A DNA stretch of 64,000 nt from Streptomyces albidoflavus. Lineage in GTDB: Bacteria > Actinomycetota > Actinomycetes > Streptomycetales > Streptomycetaceae. Numbering within the stretch: the stretch's first letter is position 1; every line of letters starts with the position of its first letter. The notes beneath the pieces are model-generated. The model worked only from the letters and a program-made list of their open reading frames with translations, made no database searches and was not told the DNA's origin. The position numbers and the translations under genes are program-made. Where the stretch lies: positions 78,450 through 142,449 of the forward strand of contig NZ_JOII01000015.1 in NCBI RefSeq assembly GCF_000719955.1. Direction: 5' to 3'. Below are positions 47,661 to 56,213 of the stretch, piece by piece.

Positions 47661-47926
47661 GCGACGGGGCCGGTGGTTGCCGAATGCACGAATGCTGCCC
47701 AGGCGGCGGGGGTCACGTCGAGGACGGGGCTGGCGGGGACCTTGGAGTCGCGGACGTGGACCTTGGCGGGGTGGGCGGCGACCTCGACGCAGTTGCCGCC
47801 CGCGTTGCTGCTGTAGCTGGACTTGTGCCAGTCGTAAGCGACTTCGATGCAGTCGCCGCCGGCGTCGCTGCTGTAGGTCGACTTGAACCAAGAGAGAGGT
47901 TCGGTACGGAAAGGGGTGCCGGTCAT
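47657..47926 (-). CDS. DUF397 protein, first copy
   Basis: An 89-residue DUF397 protein, again with a doubled motif: Trp-Phe-Lys-Ser-Thr-Tyr-Ser, then Cys-Ile-Glu-Val-Ala, then Trp-His-Lys-Ser-Ser-Tyr-Ser, then Cys-Val-Glu-Val-Ala, Val-Arg-Asp-Ser-Lys and Trp-Ala-Ala-Phe-Val. The start ATG 47926 overlaps the stop of the XRE-DUF5753 gene. Most DUF397 proteins carry one such motif over about 60 residues, so the double form is noteworthy. Likely role: antagonist or partner of the upstream DNA-binding protein. Confidence 0.92.
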   Translation of the reverse strand: MTGTPFRTEPLSWFKSTYSSDAGGDCIEVAYDWHKSSYSSNAGGNCVEVAAHPAKVHVRDSKVPASPVLDVTPAAWAAFVHSATTGPVA

Positions 47927-48747
47927 GTCACTCCAAGCAGTGTGTCCAGCAGGACCTTTGTCCTCTGAGGTGTGAGGGCCTGCGCCCGCAGCATCCCATA
48001 TTTCTGCTGGTACATACTGACCTCGCCCAGGTCATCCACCATGAAGCCCTTGTGCTGCCCCTCGATGTAGGCGAGGTGGTCGTGGTCCGGCGTTTCCAGG
48101 AGGACGAGCGCCCCCGCCAGCCCCGCGTGAGCATCAGTTTCGGTCGGCATGACCTGCAAGCTGAGAAAGGGAAGACCCGCGCATTCTCGGAGGTGCTGGA
48201 TCTGCCGCTTCATGGCTTCCGGGGCTCCCAAGTGCCGTTGCAGCACGCACTCCTCGATGATGAAGCTCATCAGCGGCGGCTTCTCGCGAGACAGTATTTC
48301 CTTTCTGTCGATTCGCGCTTGTACGGCTTCCTCAAGCTCCTGCGTACCCAATGGTGGGTAGGCGTTCTCAAAGACGGTCCGTGCGTACTCGGGCGTTTGC
48401 AGCAGTCCAGGGATGACGTGGCTCTGATACGAGAGCAGCGTGATGGCGTTCCGCTCGTGTTCGATGAAGTCCTGGGCGAACAGTGGGTATCGCTCATGCC
48501 TCGGGATGGTCGACACCGCAGTGCTCAGGGCCCGCTTCGTTTCCAGGATCTCGTCCAGCCGCTCGGCCAAGTCGGCCTGTAGCCGTCGTCTGCCCTGCTC
48601 GACGGAGGAGACCGTGTCCTCGCCGACCCTCGCCAGGTCCGCCAGCTGCCCCTGGGTCAGCCCCGCCACCCGCCGGAACTCGGCCAGTTGCTTCCCCAGC
48701 ACTTCCCACGACGTGACCTTCTTGCTGGACTTCTTTCGCTGCTGCAT
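47923..48747 (-). CDS. XRE-family regulator with DUF5753 domain (WhiJ-like)
   Basis: A 274-residue DNA-binding protein. A basic Lys/Ser start precedes the XRE helix-turn-helix (about 15-70, with Leu-Thr-Gln-Gly-Gln-Leu-Ala and Asp-Thr-Val-Ser-Ser-Val-Glu-Gln-Gly). The DUF5753 domain follows (about 95-270, with Ile-Pro-Gly-Leu-Leu-Gln-Thr-Pro-Glu-Tyr-Ala). ATG 48747 has GGAG upstream; an earlier in-frame start at 48828 is less likely. Such regulators, each with DUF397 and ATPase partners, form many paralogous modules in Streptomyces; WhiJ is the known developmental example. Confidence 0.92.
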   Translation of the reverse strand: MQQRKKSSKKVTSWEVLGKQLAEFRRVAGLTQGQLADLARVGEDTVSSVEQGRRRLQADLAERLDEILETKRALSTAVSTIPRHERYPLFAQDFIEHERNAITLLSYQSHVIPGLLQTPEYARTVFENAYPPLGTQELEEAVQARIDRKEILSREKPPLMSFIIEECVLQRHLGAPEAMKRQIQHLRECAGLPFLSLQVMPTETDAHAGLAGALVLLETPDHDHLAYIEGQHKGFMVDDLGEVSMYQQKYGMLRAQALTPQRTKVLLDTLLGVT

Positions 48748-48788
48748 ACGCACTCCATCTCCCGACGCGCCCCGTCGCGCACCCGACA

Positions 48789-48817
48789 CGACCCGTACAA
48801 CGGATTTGTACGGGTCG
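48789..48817. promoter_or_regulatory. 29-bp perfect palindromic operator candidate
   Basis: CGACCCGTACAA (48789-48800) and TTGTACGGGTCG (48806-48817) are perfect 12-base arms around a 5-base spacer. The site lies in the 110-base divergent region between the XRE-DUF5753 gene and the ATPase gene, the natural place for an autoregulatory operator. Confidence 0.7.
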
Positions 48818-48859
48818 ACGCCCTGCACAAGGCTAGTGACGTTGGGTGACCGTAGGAGG

Positions 48860-49285
48860 GTGAAAACCGAAACCGGACTCCCCGCGCACTGCGAGCGCTT
48901 CTACCGCCGCGAGCGCCGATCCGTCCCCGCAGCCAGGGACTTCACCGCCGCCGTGCTGAACGAGTGGGACGCCCGCGTGCCCCGCGACGACGTCTTGCTC
49001 TGCGTGAGCGAACTGGCCACCAACGCCCTGCTCCACGGTGTCCCGCCGGGGCGCGGCTTCCGGCTCTTCGTGCTCCGGGCCGACGACGGCGGCGTACGCG
49101 TCGAGGTCCACGACAGTGGCGACGGGCACCCGGCGACCCGCGCCCCCGGCAACGAGGCCGAGTCCGGCCGGGGCCTGCTCCTCGTCTCCGCCCTCGCCGA
49201 CGACTGGGGGGTGGGGGAGCGCAACCCGGGCAAGATCGTCTGGTGCTCCTTCCGTCCCGTGGGCGTCAGTTGCCCGGGAAGGTGA
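48860..49285 (+). CDS. RsbW-like ATP-binding (GHKL) protein
   Basis: A 141-residue single GHKL ATPase domain similar to anti-sigma factor kinases. The N box is [10 protein letters not shown], followed by Val-Asp-Ser-Gly-Asp-Gly-type Asp-Ser-Gly-Asp-Gly and Gly-Arg-Gly-Leu-Leu-Leu. It is divergent from the XRE-DUF5753 gene and is the usual third member of such modules. The start is uncertain: GTG 48860 touches an AGGAGG with no spacer, and GTG 48836 is in frame. The last 20 bases overlap the convergent SDR gene. Confidence 0.85.
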   Translation: MKTETGLPAHCERFYRRERRSVPAARDFTAAVLNEWDARVPRDDVLLCVSELATNALLHGVPPGRGFRLFVLRADDGGVRVEVHDSGDGHPATRAPGNEAESGRGLLLVSALADDWGVGERNPGKIVWCSFRPVGVSCPGR

Positions 49286-50210
49286 CGCCGGTCAGCTCCT
49301 CCGACAGGCGCCAGACGCGGCGGGCGTCCTCGATCGAGCGCAGGCGGGAGTAGAGCTTCTGCTCGGCCGGGGGGCCGCCGAGGTGGCCGGGGCCGCTGGG
49401 GCCGTACAGCCTGCCGCCCCCGGCCTCGGGCGCCGTGGCCGCGTACAGCGCGGGGAACTTCGCGCTCTCGACGGTGCCCAGGAGGATGCCCCGGGCGGAG
49501 AGCGCCTTGATGAACCGCCGCCCGGTGGTGTCCTTGGCGCGGCCGACCTCGGGGCGGGCGGCGAGGAGGCTGGTTGGGGCGACACCGGGGTGCGAGAGGT
49601 TGCTCGTGAGGCCCCAGTCGTGCGCGCGTGCGCGCCGCTCCAGTTCGAGGCCGAAGAGTCCGAACGCGATCTTGGAGTGGCTGTACGCCTTCATGCCGTT
49701 GTAGGAGGACTCCCAGTTGGGGTCCTCCCAGTTGATCGCGTTGCGGTCGGCGGCCACGCTGATCTGCGAGGTGACGCGGGCCCGCCCGGCGCGCAGCAGG
49801 GGCAGCAGATGGGCGGTGAGGGCGAAGTGGCCGAGGTGGTTGGTGCCGAACTGCAGCTCGAAGCCGTCGGCGGTGGTGCGGCGCTGGGGCGGGGTCATGA
49901 CGCCCGCGTTGTTGACGAGGAGGTGGACCGGGCGGTCCTCCGTGCGCAGGGCCTCGCCGAGCGCGGCGACGGAGGCGAGGGAGGACAGGTCCAGCTCGCG
50001 CAGCGACACCTCGGCCCCGGGCGCTCCCCGCCGGATCTCCTCCAGCGCCGCCCGCCCCTTCTCCTGATTGCGTACGGGCAGGACCACCTCGGCTCCCGCC
50101 TGGGCGAGCCGGGCCGCGAGCCCCAGACCGAGGCCGTCGCTGGCGCCAGTGACCACGGCGCGCCGGCCGGAGAGGTCGGGGAGGGTGAGGTCGACGGGCT
50201 TGCGGGACAT
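49266..50210 (-). CDS. Short-chain dehydrogenase/reductase
   Basis: A 314-residue NAD(P)-dependent SDR. The cofactor motif Thr-Gly-Ala-Ser-Asp-Gly-Leu-Gly is near 20, Asn-Asn-Ala-Gly-Val near 97, and the catalytic Tyr-Ser-His-Ser-Lys near 177. The C-terminal insertion resembles retinol-dehydrogenase-like SDRs. The substrate is unknown. ATG 50210 has GGAGG 3-4 bases away. It is divergent from a TetR gene across 119 bases with two operator-like sites, so the TetR protein probably represses it. Confidence 0.93.
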   Translation of the reverse strand: MSRKPVDLTLPDLSGRRAVVTGASDGLGLGLAARLAQAGAEVVLPVRNQEKGRAALEEIRRGAPGAEVSLRELDLSSLASVAALGEALRTEDRPVHLLVNNAGVMTPPQRRTTADGFELQFGTNHLGHFALTAHLLPLLRAGRARVTSQISVAADRNAINWEDPNWESSYNGMKAYSHSKIAFGLFGLELERRARAHDWGLTSNLSHPGVAPTSLLAARPEVGRAKDTTGRRFIKALSARGILLGTVESAKFPALYAATAPEAGGGRLYGPSGPGHLGGPPAEQKLYSRLRSIEDARRVWRLSEELTGVTFPGN

Positions 50211-50264
50211 GGTTCCTCCAGCGGGGTGCGGCGCGCTCTCGGGTGCCCGGGCACGCCTCGCCAA

Positions 50265-50299
50265 TGTATGCGATGGCTACAATGTATTCAACGACTACA
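50265..50299. promoter_or_regulatory. Tandem TGTA-N9-TACA operators
   Basis: Two 17-base dyads, TGTATGCGATGGCTACA (50265-50281) and TGTATTCAACGACTACA (50283-50299), repeat every 18 bases in the SDR/TetR divergent region. They are AT-rich against the background and fit tandem binding of a TetR dimer. Confidence 0.65.
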
Positions 50300-50329
50300 T
50301 CAGTGCGTCGCCGGACTTACGCTGAGCCC

Positions 50330-50923
50330 ATGGACAAGCGCCCCTACCACCACGGAGACCTGCGCGCCGCCCTGCTCGCCCGGGCCGGGGAGACCCTGCG
50401 TGAGGGAGGGGTGGGGGCCCTCTCGCTGCGCGAGCTGGCCCGCGACGTCGGCGTGAGTCCGGGCGCTCCGCGCCGGCACTTCGCCTCCAAGCAGGTGCTG
50501 CTCGACGCCCTCGCCCTCGACGGCTTCGAGCGCCTCATCGACTCCCTGGTCGCCGCGCGGGGCGGCGAGGCGCGCCCCTTCGCCGATCGCCTGGACGCCA
50601 TGGCCCGCGCCTACGTCGGCTTCTCCCTCTCCGATCCGGCCCTGCTCAGCCTGATGTTCTCGGCCAAGCACAGCCCCGAGGCGTCGGAAGGGCTCCGCGA
50701 CGCCGCCCGCCGCTGGGCCGAACAGGGGCTCGCCCTCATCCGGGACGGCCAGAGCCGGGGCGAGGTCCGCGAGGGGCCGCCGGACCGCGTCGCCCTCACC
50801 GTCCTGGCCCCTCTGCACGGCTACATCGGCCTCGCCGCCGGCGGCGCCCCGCTCCCGCAGACCCCGGACCGGGGCCTGGACGACGTGATCGCCTCCGTCG
50901 TGCGGGCGTGCGCACCGGAGTGA
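50330..50923 (+). CDS. TetR-family transcriptional regulator
   Basis: A 197-residue TetR repressor. The helix-turn-helix (about 8-55) reads Leu-Ala-Arg-Asp-Val-Gly-Val-Ser-Pro-Gly-Ala-Pro-Arg-Arg-His-Phe. The C-terminal domain has the pattern of the WHG/TetR_C group. ATG 50330 begins Met-Asp-Lys-Arg-Pro-Tyr-His-His-Gly, a common start for this subgroup; the frame is open further upstream across the operator region. It probably represses itself and the divergent SDR gene. Confidence 0.92.
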   Translation: MDKRPYHHGDLRAALLARAGETLREGGVGALSLRELARDVGVSPGAPRRHFASKQVLLDALALDGFERLIDSLVAARGGEARPFADRLDAMARAYVGFSLSDPALLSLMFSAKHSPEASEGLRDAARRWAEQGLALIRDGQSRGEVREGPPDRVALTVLAPLHGYIGLAAGGAPLPQTPDRGLDDVIASVVRACAPE

Positions 50924-50939
50924 ACGGCGAGGCCCCGCC

Positions 50940-51335
50940 TCACCACGGGCCCTCACCCCGGTACGGCCGGGGCGCCGGGTCCCACAGCTGGTCGTGCCCG
51001 GCCAGTACGCGCCGCAGCTCACGCGCTGCGCGCCGCGACAGGGCGCGGGCGACCCGGTCGAGCAGCTCCCGGGACTTCCAGGGGTCCGGGCAGCAGTAAC
51101 AGGGGCCGTCCTGCTGGTGGGGCCAGGTGCGACCGCGCGGCAGCCGCACATGCGCGGCCCAGGTGCGCAGGGCCTCGGAAACGGCCCCGGGCCAGAGGTA
51201 GTTCCGTGTGCGCTCCAGCCGGGCCAGCTCGGCGAGCGTCCCGGCCGGCAGCCCGTCGATCACGGGCGACTTCTCGTAGGGCCCGCGCGGGCGGGGGAGT
51301 CCGGTCCGCACCCTTCCCGGCGGCTTACGCGGCAC
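50940..51335 (-). CDS. Hypothetical protein (131 aa)
   Basis: A basic, Arg/Pro-rich soluble protein of unknown function. It contains a Trp-rich middle and Cys-Tyr-Cys-Cys near residue 80, which could bind a metal. GTG 51335 has GAAAGG 4 bases upstream. Just before it, out of frame, an 11-codon ORF (ATG 51360) encodes Met-Thr-Thr-Tyr-His-Arg-Lys-Ala-Arg-Ala-Ala and overlaps the start. The gene is convergent with the TetR gene. Confidence 0.6.
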   Translation of the reverse strand: MPRKPPGRVRTGLPRPRGPYEKSPVIDGLPAGTLAELARLERTRNYLWPGAVSEALRTWAAHVRLPRGRTWPHQQDGPCYCCPDPWKSRELLDRVARALSRRAARELRRVLAGHDQLWDPAPRPYRGEGPW

Positions 51336-51472
51336 GGGCCTTTCGGTGGTAGGTCGTCATGCGGTCAGCCTGGCACGGGCGTGTTCCGGATGCGCGGTCT
51401 TTTCCGCCAGGCCCGGAGGGCGCACGCGTCCGGCTTGACCCTCACGTCACGTGAGGCCCGACGCTGGGGCAC

Positions 51473-52015
51473 ATGAGCGACCACACCTACTACAACGCGT
51501 TCGAGATCAGCCCCGTGCCCGCCCCCGGGCCCGACGCGGTCGCGCCGGAGCCGTTCCGCGGCATCTACGGCATGCCCGCCTTCGTCAACATCCCGACGAC
51601 CGATCTGGCGGTGTCGGTGGAGTTCTGGACGCGGGGGCTCGGCTTCTTCGAGCTGTTCAGCATCCCGGGCACCCTCGTCCACCTGCGCCGATGGGCGTTC
51701 CAGGACGTACTGCTCGTGGCGGCGGAGAGCGTTCCGGACCAGCCGCCGGCGATGAGCTTCAGCTTCTCCGGCGTGCTCAGCGAGGTCGACTCCCTCGTCG
51801 CGGCATGCCGGGCGCTGCGCCCGGACGCGGTCGAGGGGCCGCGCGACACGCCCTGGAACACCCGTGACGTGGAAGTCGTCACCCCCGAGAACGCGCGCAT
51901 CGTCTTCACTGCCGCGAAACCCTTCGACCCGGACACCCAGGAGGCACGCAACCTGGAAGCCATCGGCATCACCCCGCCCGGCGAGACGCCGGGCGACAAT
52001 GAGCGGCATGCCTGA
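51473..52015 (+). CDS. VOC-family (glyoxalase-like) protein
   Basis: A 180-residue protein with a vicinal-oxygen-chelate fold. The first beta-alpha-beta unit is clear (Phe-Val-Asn-Ile-Pro-Thr-Thr-Asp-Leu-Ala-Val-Ser-Val-Glu-Phe-Trp), with paired strands after it. A 30-residue N-terminal extension precedes it. The function may be antibiotic resistance, dioxygenase-like or ligand sequestration. Its end overlaps the start of the MerR gene by 17 bases, so the two are coupled and probably form a sensor-effector pair. Confidence 0.85.
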   Translation: MSDHTYYNAFEISPVPAPGPDAVAPEPFRGIYGMPAFVNIPTTDLAVSVEFWTRGLGFFELFSIPGTLVHLRRWAFQDVLLVAAESVPDQPPAMSFSFSGVLSEVDSLVAACRALRPDAVEGPRDTPWNTRDVEVVTPENARIVFTAAKPFDPDTQEARNLEAIGITPPGETPGDNERHA

Positions 52016-52820
52016 CACCACGGACGCCGAGGGCCTGACCGTCGGTCAGGTCTCGGCGCGCCTGGACGTGACGGTCCGGGCGCTCCACCACTGGGACGAG
52101 ATCGGCCTGGCCCGGCCCTCCCTCCGCACGCCCGCCGGATACCGGCTCTACACCGCCCCCGACCTGGAACGCCTGCACCGCATCGTCGTCTACCGCGAAC
52201 TCGGCCTCGGACTGGACAAGATCCGCGCCGTCCTCGACGACTCGGCCACGGACGTACCGGCCGCCCTGCGCGCGCAACGCGCCCAGATCATCGCCCGGAT
52301 CGACCGCCTCCGGCAACTCGCCGCCGGACTCGACCGGATGATCGACGCCCACGAACACGGCCTGCTGCTGACCATCGAGCAACAGGCCGCGATCTTCGGC
52401 CCCGGATGGAACCCCGACGGGCCGGTCCAGGCCCGTCAGCGCTACGGGGACACGACGCAATGGCGGCAGTACGCCGAACGCTCGGCCTCCCGCACCCCGG
52501 AGGAGTGGCAGGCCGTCGCCGACGACGTCGCCCGGCTCGAACGCGCCCTCGGCGAGGCGATGGACGCCGGTGTCACCCCGGGCAGTCCGGAGGCGAACCA
52601 CCTCGTCGAACGCCACCGCGAGGTCTTCGCGTCCTACTTCCCCCTCTCCCGGCAGATGCAGGTCTGCCTCGGCCGCATGTATGAGGAGGACCCGGGCTTC
52701 GCCGCCCACTATGACGCCATCCGCCCGGGCCTCGCCACCTGGTTCCGCCACCTCGTCGACGCCGCCGCGCGGGCCCACGGCATCGACCCCGCCACCGCGA
52801 CCTGGGAGGAGGACCGGTGA
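51999..52820 (+). CDS. MerR-family regulator with TipAS-like C-terminal domain
   Basis: A 273-residue MerR regulator. The winged helix-turn-helix (about 10-80) reads Leu-Thr-Val-Gly-Gln-Val-Ser-Ala-Arg-Leu, His-His-Trp-Asp-Glu-Ile-Gly-Leu and Tyr-Arg-Leu-Tyr. A dimerisation helix follows, then a TipAS-type domain (about 150-265) that in known proteins traps thiopeptides or other drugs. Starts at 51999 or 52008 are both possible. It overlaps the VOC gene, which suggests a multidrug-type response unit. Confidence 0.92.
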   Translation: MSGMPDTTDAEGLTVGQVSARLDVTVRALHHWDEIGLARPSLRTPAGYRLYTAPDLERLHRIVVYRELGLGLDKIRAVLDDSATDVPAALRAQRAQIIARIDRLRQLAAGLDRMIDAHEHGLLLTIEQQAAIFGPGWNPDGPVQARQRYGDTTQWRQYAERSASRTPEEWQAVADDVARLERALGEAMDAGVTPGSPEANHLVERHREVFASYFPLSRQMQVCLGRMYEEDPGFAAHYDAIRPGLATWFRHLVDAAARAHGIDPATATWEEDR

Positions 52821-52844
52821 CCGCAGCGGTACGGCGAGCGCGGC

Positions 52845-53459
52845 TCACCCGCCGTCGGACGGGGCGGCGGGAGCCTCGGCCCACCACATCTCTCCGCTCA
52901 CCCCCACATACGCCACCCGCCCACCGACCGACCCCCCGTTCTCCAGCGCGTCCGCGACCTCGGTGAGGTAGGCCGCGAGCGACGGGGCGTCGTCGCCGAA
53001 ACTCCCCTCCTCGTCGTGGTACTTCATGCCGAGCCGCCCGAACCCCGGCCCGTCCCTCCCGTCGATGATCTGGGCGTCACCGTCACTCTCCGCCCACGGA
53101 ATCCACCGGGGGTGCCAGGACGGTTCCCCCTCCTCCTCCGGGTCCCCGAACTCCCGCTCCTCCTCGGTCAGCTCCATCCACCTCGTCCAGTACCGCACGA
53201 TCCCGGCGGCCGACAACGGCGGCTTCACCGGCAGCACCCCCTCGCCCCCGACCCCGTCGTGACACCCCAACGAGGCCCGCAACTCTGCCGGGAACCGCAT
53301 GTGCAGGGCAGCCTCCGCCGCCGCCACCGCCCCCGGCTCGGCGGGCGGCGCCAGGCGCGCGTACGAATCCGGCCCCCACTTCCGCAACCAGGCGTCGATC
53401 CGCCCCCACGCCGCCCGCACCGCCTCGGCCCCGGCCTGCCCCGCCTCGTCGTCACCCAT
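52845..53459 (-). CDS. SMI1/KNR4 family protein, copy 1
   Basis: A 204-residue protein of the SMI1/KNR4 (SUKH) type. It has Trp-Gly-Arg-Ile-Asp-Ala-Trp-Leu, Phe-Pro-Ala-Glu-Leu-Arg-Ala-Ser-Leu, His-Asp-Gly, Trp-Ile-Pro-Trp-Ala-Glu-Ser-Asp-Gly-Asp and Leu-Ala-Ala-Tyr-Leu-Thr-Glu-Val-Ala. SUKH proteins often give immunity to polymorphic toxins, but no toxin is beside it. ATG 53459 has GGTGGGA upstream. It is a paralogue of the gene at 56214-56891, and the sequence upstream of both starts is also conserved. Confidence 0.88.
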   Translation of the reverse strand: MGDDEAGQAGAEAVRAAWGRIDAWLRKWGPDSYARLAPPAEPGAVAAAEAALHMRFPAELRASLGCHDGVGGEGVLPVKPPLSAAGIVRYWTRWMELTEEEREFGDPEEEGEPSWHPRWIPWAESDGDAQIIDGRDGPGFGRLGMKYHDEEGSFGDDAPSLAAYLTEVADALENGGSVGGRVAYVGVSGEMWWAEAPAAPSDGG

Positions 53460-53644
53460 ACAGTCCATCCCACCACCCGCCACCGACAGTGCCTCCCGCC
53501 GTCGCCGCCACAGTGATCAAAATGTGTCCCTCCCCGCGCACAACCGCGCACGCCCCTCCTCTGTCCCACCATCAGCGGAGAGGACCAGACTCCGGCCGAG
53601 GCGCCTGCGCGCCTGTTCACGCAGTGGCGGAGAGGACGAACGCG

Positions 53645-54427
53645 ATGACGCGGAAGACGATGTGGAGAACGGCGGTGGCCGGCGGGGCGGCGGCCGTGTT
53701 CACGGGGCTGGCGGCGGTGCCGGCCGGGGCGGCGGAGGGCGGGGTCTCCTTCAGCCGGGTCAAGGTGAACGGCGGCAAGCCGATCGTGATCGGGGTGAAG
53801 GAAGAGGTCGAGATACCCGCCTCCGTGCGGATGACGACCAAGCTCAAGTTCAAGGGCGTCCCCATGGTGTACCCCTACCGGGGGAAGCTCGGGAAGGGGG
53901 ACGAGCTCTGGAGCGCCACCGGCGGCACCGACCCCAGGGTCGTGGACCCCAAGAAGGGCGTATACGACTTCGACGTGGCGTTCTACATCCACCCGCGACA
54001 CGCGGACCTCAAGAACAAGGACGCCGGCACCTGGAAGACGTGCGCCCGGATCTCCCTGGTCGGCGGCGGCCACGACGTGGACGACGAGAACCTGCCGCTC
54101 CAGGTCAAGCGCGCCACCCGCCTCACCGTCAACGCCACGCCGGAACCGGTGACCAAGGGCAAGACCCTCACCGTGAAGGGGACCGTCACCCGGGCCAACT
54201 GGGACAAGCGCGTTTATCAGGGCTACGGGGGCCGCAAGGTCAGCCTCCAGTTCAAGCCCGCGGGCGCCTCCTCGTACAAGACCGTCAAGAAGGTGACGTC
54301 GAACAGCAAGGGCGCCCTCAAGACCACGGTGAAGGCCACCGAGTCCGGGACGTGGCGCTGGACCTACTACGGCAACTCGACCTCCGGAGCCAGGTCGTCG
54401 AGCGGCGACCACGTCGCCCTGCGGTAG
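53645..54427 (+). CDS. Secreted Lys-rich protein with Ig-like repeat
   Basis: A 260-residue secreted protein. A signal peptide (1-29, cleaved near Ala-Gly-Ala-Ala) is followed by two beta-rich regions. The second (about 155-260) looks like a bacterial Ig-like or calcium-regulated repeat (Thr-Val-Lys-Gly-Thr-Val-Thr, Val-Ser-Leu-Gln-Phe-Lys-Pro-Ala-Gly, Trp-Arg-Trp-Thr-Tyr). Unusually rich in Lys for this genome. ATG 53645 has GAGAGGA about 8 bases upstream. Function unknown. Confidence 0.82.
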   Translation: MTRKTMWRTAVAGGAAAVFTGLAAVPAGAAEGGVSFSRVKVNGGKPIVIGVKEEVEIPASVRMTTKLKFKGVPMVYPYRGKLGKGDELWSATGGTDPRVVDPKKGVYDFDVAFYIHPRHADLKNKDAGTWKTCARISLVGGGHDVDDENLPLQVKRATRLTVNATPEPVTKGKTLTVKGTVTRANWDKRVYQGYGGRKVSLQFKPAGASSYKTVKKVTSNSKGALKTTVKATESGTWRWTYYGNSTSGARSSSGDHVALR

Positions 54428-54431
54428 TCCG

Positions 54432-54464
54432 GACGGGCGGGCCGGGGAACCGGGCCCGCCCGTC
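54432..54464. terminator. Convergent terminator
   Basis: GACGGGCGGGCC (54432-54443) pairs perfectly with GGCCCGCCCGTC (54453-54464). The hairpin serves the secreted protein gene and overlaps the stop of the convergent murJ gene. Confidence 0.65.
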
Positions 54465-56133
54465 ATCGCAGACCCGGCAGCCGGCGTACCTCCTCGACCT
54501 TGAGCAGGCGGGCGAGGAGGAGGTAGGCGACGGCGGTGGAGAGGACACCGGAGGCCAGGGCCACGGCGGTGGACCACGTCCCGGCCGCACCCGGGCCGCC
54601 CGGCCCGGAGACCGCCCGCGCGGCGGCCCAGCCCAGTCCGGCCGCGGGAACCGCCGCGCAGAGCACCTTCCCGTAGGCGCGGCCCAGGCCTCCGGTGCCG
54701 ATCCGCCCGCCGAGCCTGCGGCGCAGCAGGCGGGCGGTGAGGGCGAGTCCGGCGAGGTAGGAGAGGGTGTACGCCCCGGCCATGCCGACCACGGCCCAGC
54801 GCGCGGGCAGCAGTAGATGGCAGGCGCTCGCCAGGGCGATGTCGACGCCCGCGATCCAGGCCGCCATGAAGAACGGCGTACGGGTGTCCTCGAAGGCGTA
54901 GAAGCCGCGCAGCAGCAGGTACTGGGCGGAGAACGCGATGAGGCCCGGCCCGAACGCCTGGAGCATCTGGCCGAGTGGGCGGACCGAGTCGGCGTCCGCC
55001 GCGCCGTGGGCGAAGAGCAGGGCCGCGATCTGCGGGCCGAGGGCGAGGAAGAGGAAGGCGGTCGGCACGATGACGACGCCGCTGATCCGCAGCCCGCGCG
55101 TCAGGTCGGCGCGGAGGTCCCCGACACGGCCCTCCGCGACGGCCCGGCTCATGCGGGGCAGCAGTGCCGTCACCAGGGAGACGGTGACGATCGACTGGGG
55201 CAGCAGCCAGATGGTCTGCGCGTACATGTAGGCGGTGTAGCCCGCGCCGGCCTCGGGGAGTTCCTGGTCGGCGGCGTTGGCGAAGTGGGTGACCACGGTC
55301 AGCGCCACCTGGTTGGCCAGCACGAACAACAGCGTCCACTTCGCCGCGTGCACACTCCGGCCCAGTCCGGTGCCCCGCCAGTCGAACCGCGGCCGGAACC
55401 GGAACCCCGCGGCCCGCGCGAACGGCACCAGCGCCAGCGCCTGGAGCGCGACCCCGGCCGTCGTCCCGATCCCGAGCAGCCGCACCTGATCCGCGGTGAT
55501 GTCCTCCACCCGGCCGGGCGCCACCATCAGCCCGAGGTACGCCGCGAACATCGCCACCAAGACGACGTTGTTGAGCACCGGGGTCCACATCATCGCCCCG
55601 AACTTCTCCCGGGCGTTGAGGACCTGCCCGTAGATGCCGAAGAGGCCGTAGAAGAAGATCTGCGGCAGCAGGAACCGGGCGAACGTCACCGTCAGTTCGA
55701 ACGCCTCATGGCTCCCTGGCGTGTCCCGCATGTACAGGCCGACGATCTCCGGCGCCGCCCACACCGCCAGCGCCGTCCCCACCCCGAGCACACAGACGAC
55801 GAGCGTCACCAGCCGCTGTTCGTAGGCCCGCCCGCCGTCCGGCTCCGTCGCCCTGGCCCGTACGAGCTGGGGCACCAGGACGGCGTTGAGCGCGCCGCCG
55901 ATCAGCAGCGTGTAGAGACTGGTCGGCACCGTGTTCGCCGTGTTGTACGTACTGGCCAGCAGCCCCGTCCCCAGAGCCGCCGCCTGCAACACCTGCCGGA
56001 TCAGCCCCGTCGCCCGGGACACCACCGTCCCGACCGCCATCAGCAGCGACGACCGGGCCAGCCCGCCACCGGCGCTCTTCGCCCGCCCCTCCGCCGTCCG
56101 CGCCCGTACTGCCGGGTCCGCCCCCTGTGTCAT
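54463..56133 (-). CDS. murJ: Murein lipid II flippase MurJ homologue
   Basis: A 556-residue membrane protein with about 14 helices of the MurJ/MviN fold, which flips lipid-linked peptidoglycan precursors. The N-terminal region shows Val-Ser-Arg-Ala-Thr-Gly-Leu-Ile-Arg, typical of the family, and a later Arg-Gly-Phe-Tyr-Ala-Phe-Glu-Asp-Thr-Arg-Thr-Pro. A 25-residue basic start precedes helix 1. Streptomyces usually have another, larger MurJ near oriC, so this may be a second flippase. Start ATG 56133; no good ribosome site. Confidence 0.92.
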   Translation of the reverse strand: MTQGADPAVRARTAEGRAKSAGGGLARSSLLMAVGTVVSRATGLIRQVLQAAALGTGLLASTYNTANTVPTSLYTLLIGGALNAVLVPQLVRARATEPDGGRAYEQRLVTLVVCVLGVGTALAVWAAPEIVGLYMRDTPGSHEAFELTVTFARFLLPQIFFYGLFGIYGQVLNAREKFGAMMWTPVLNNVVLVAMFAAYLGLMVAPGRVEDITADQVRLLGIGTTAGVALQALALVPFARAAGFRFRPRFDWRGTGLGRSVHAAKWTLLFVLANQVALTVVTHFANAADQELPEAGAGYTAYMYAQTIWLLPQSIVTVSLVTALLPRMSRAVAEGRVGDLRADLTRGLRISGVVIVPTAFLFLALGPQIAALLFAHGAADADSVRPLGQMLQAFGPGLIAFSAQYLLLRGFYAFEDTRTPFFMAAWIAGVDIALASACHLLLPARWAVVGMAGAYTLSYLAGLALTARLLRRRLGGRIGTGGLGRAYGKVLCAAVPAAGLGWAAARAVSGPGGPGAAGTWSTAVALASGVLSTAVAYLLLARLLKVEEVRRLPGLR

Positions 56134-56213
56134 GCGCTCAACATAAACGCCGCGCCCGGCCGTGCCGCGTCACCTGATCGAGCCGGTGCGGTGAGCCCCG
56201 GCCCGGCGGGGCG

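Noticed and set aside
51335..51360. An 11-codon ORF (ATG 51360) before the 131-residue hypothetical gene as a leader peptide
   Set aside because: It has no amino acid bias tied to a pathway and no terminator follows, so there is no sign of attenuation.
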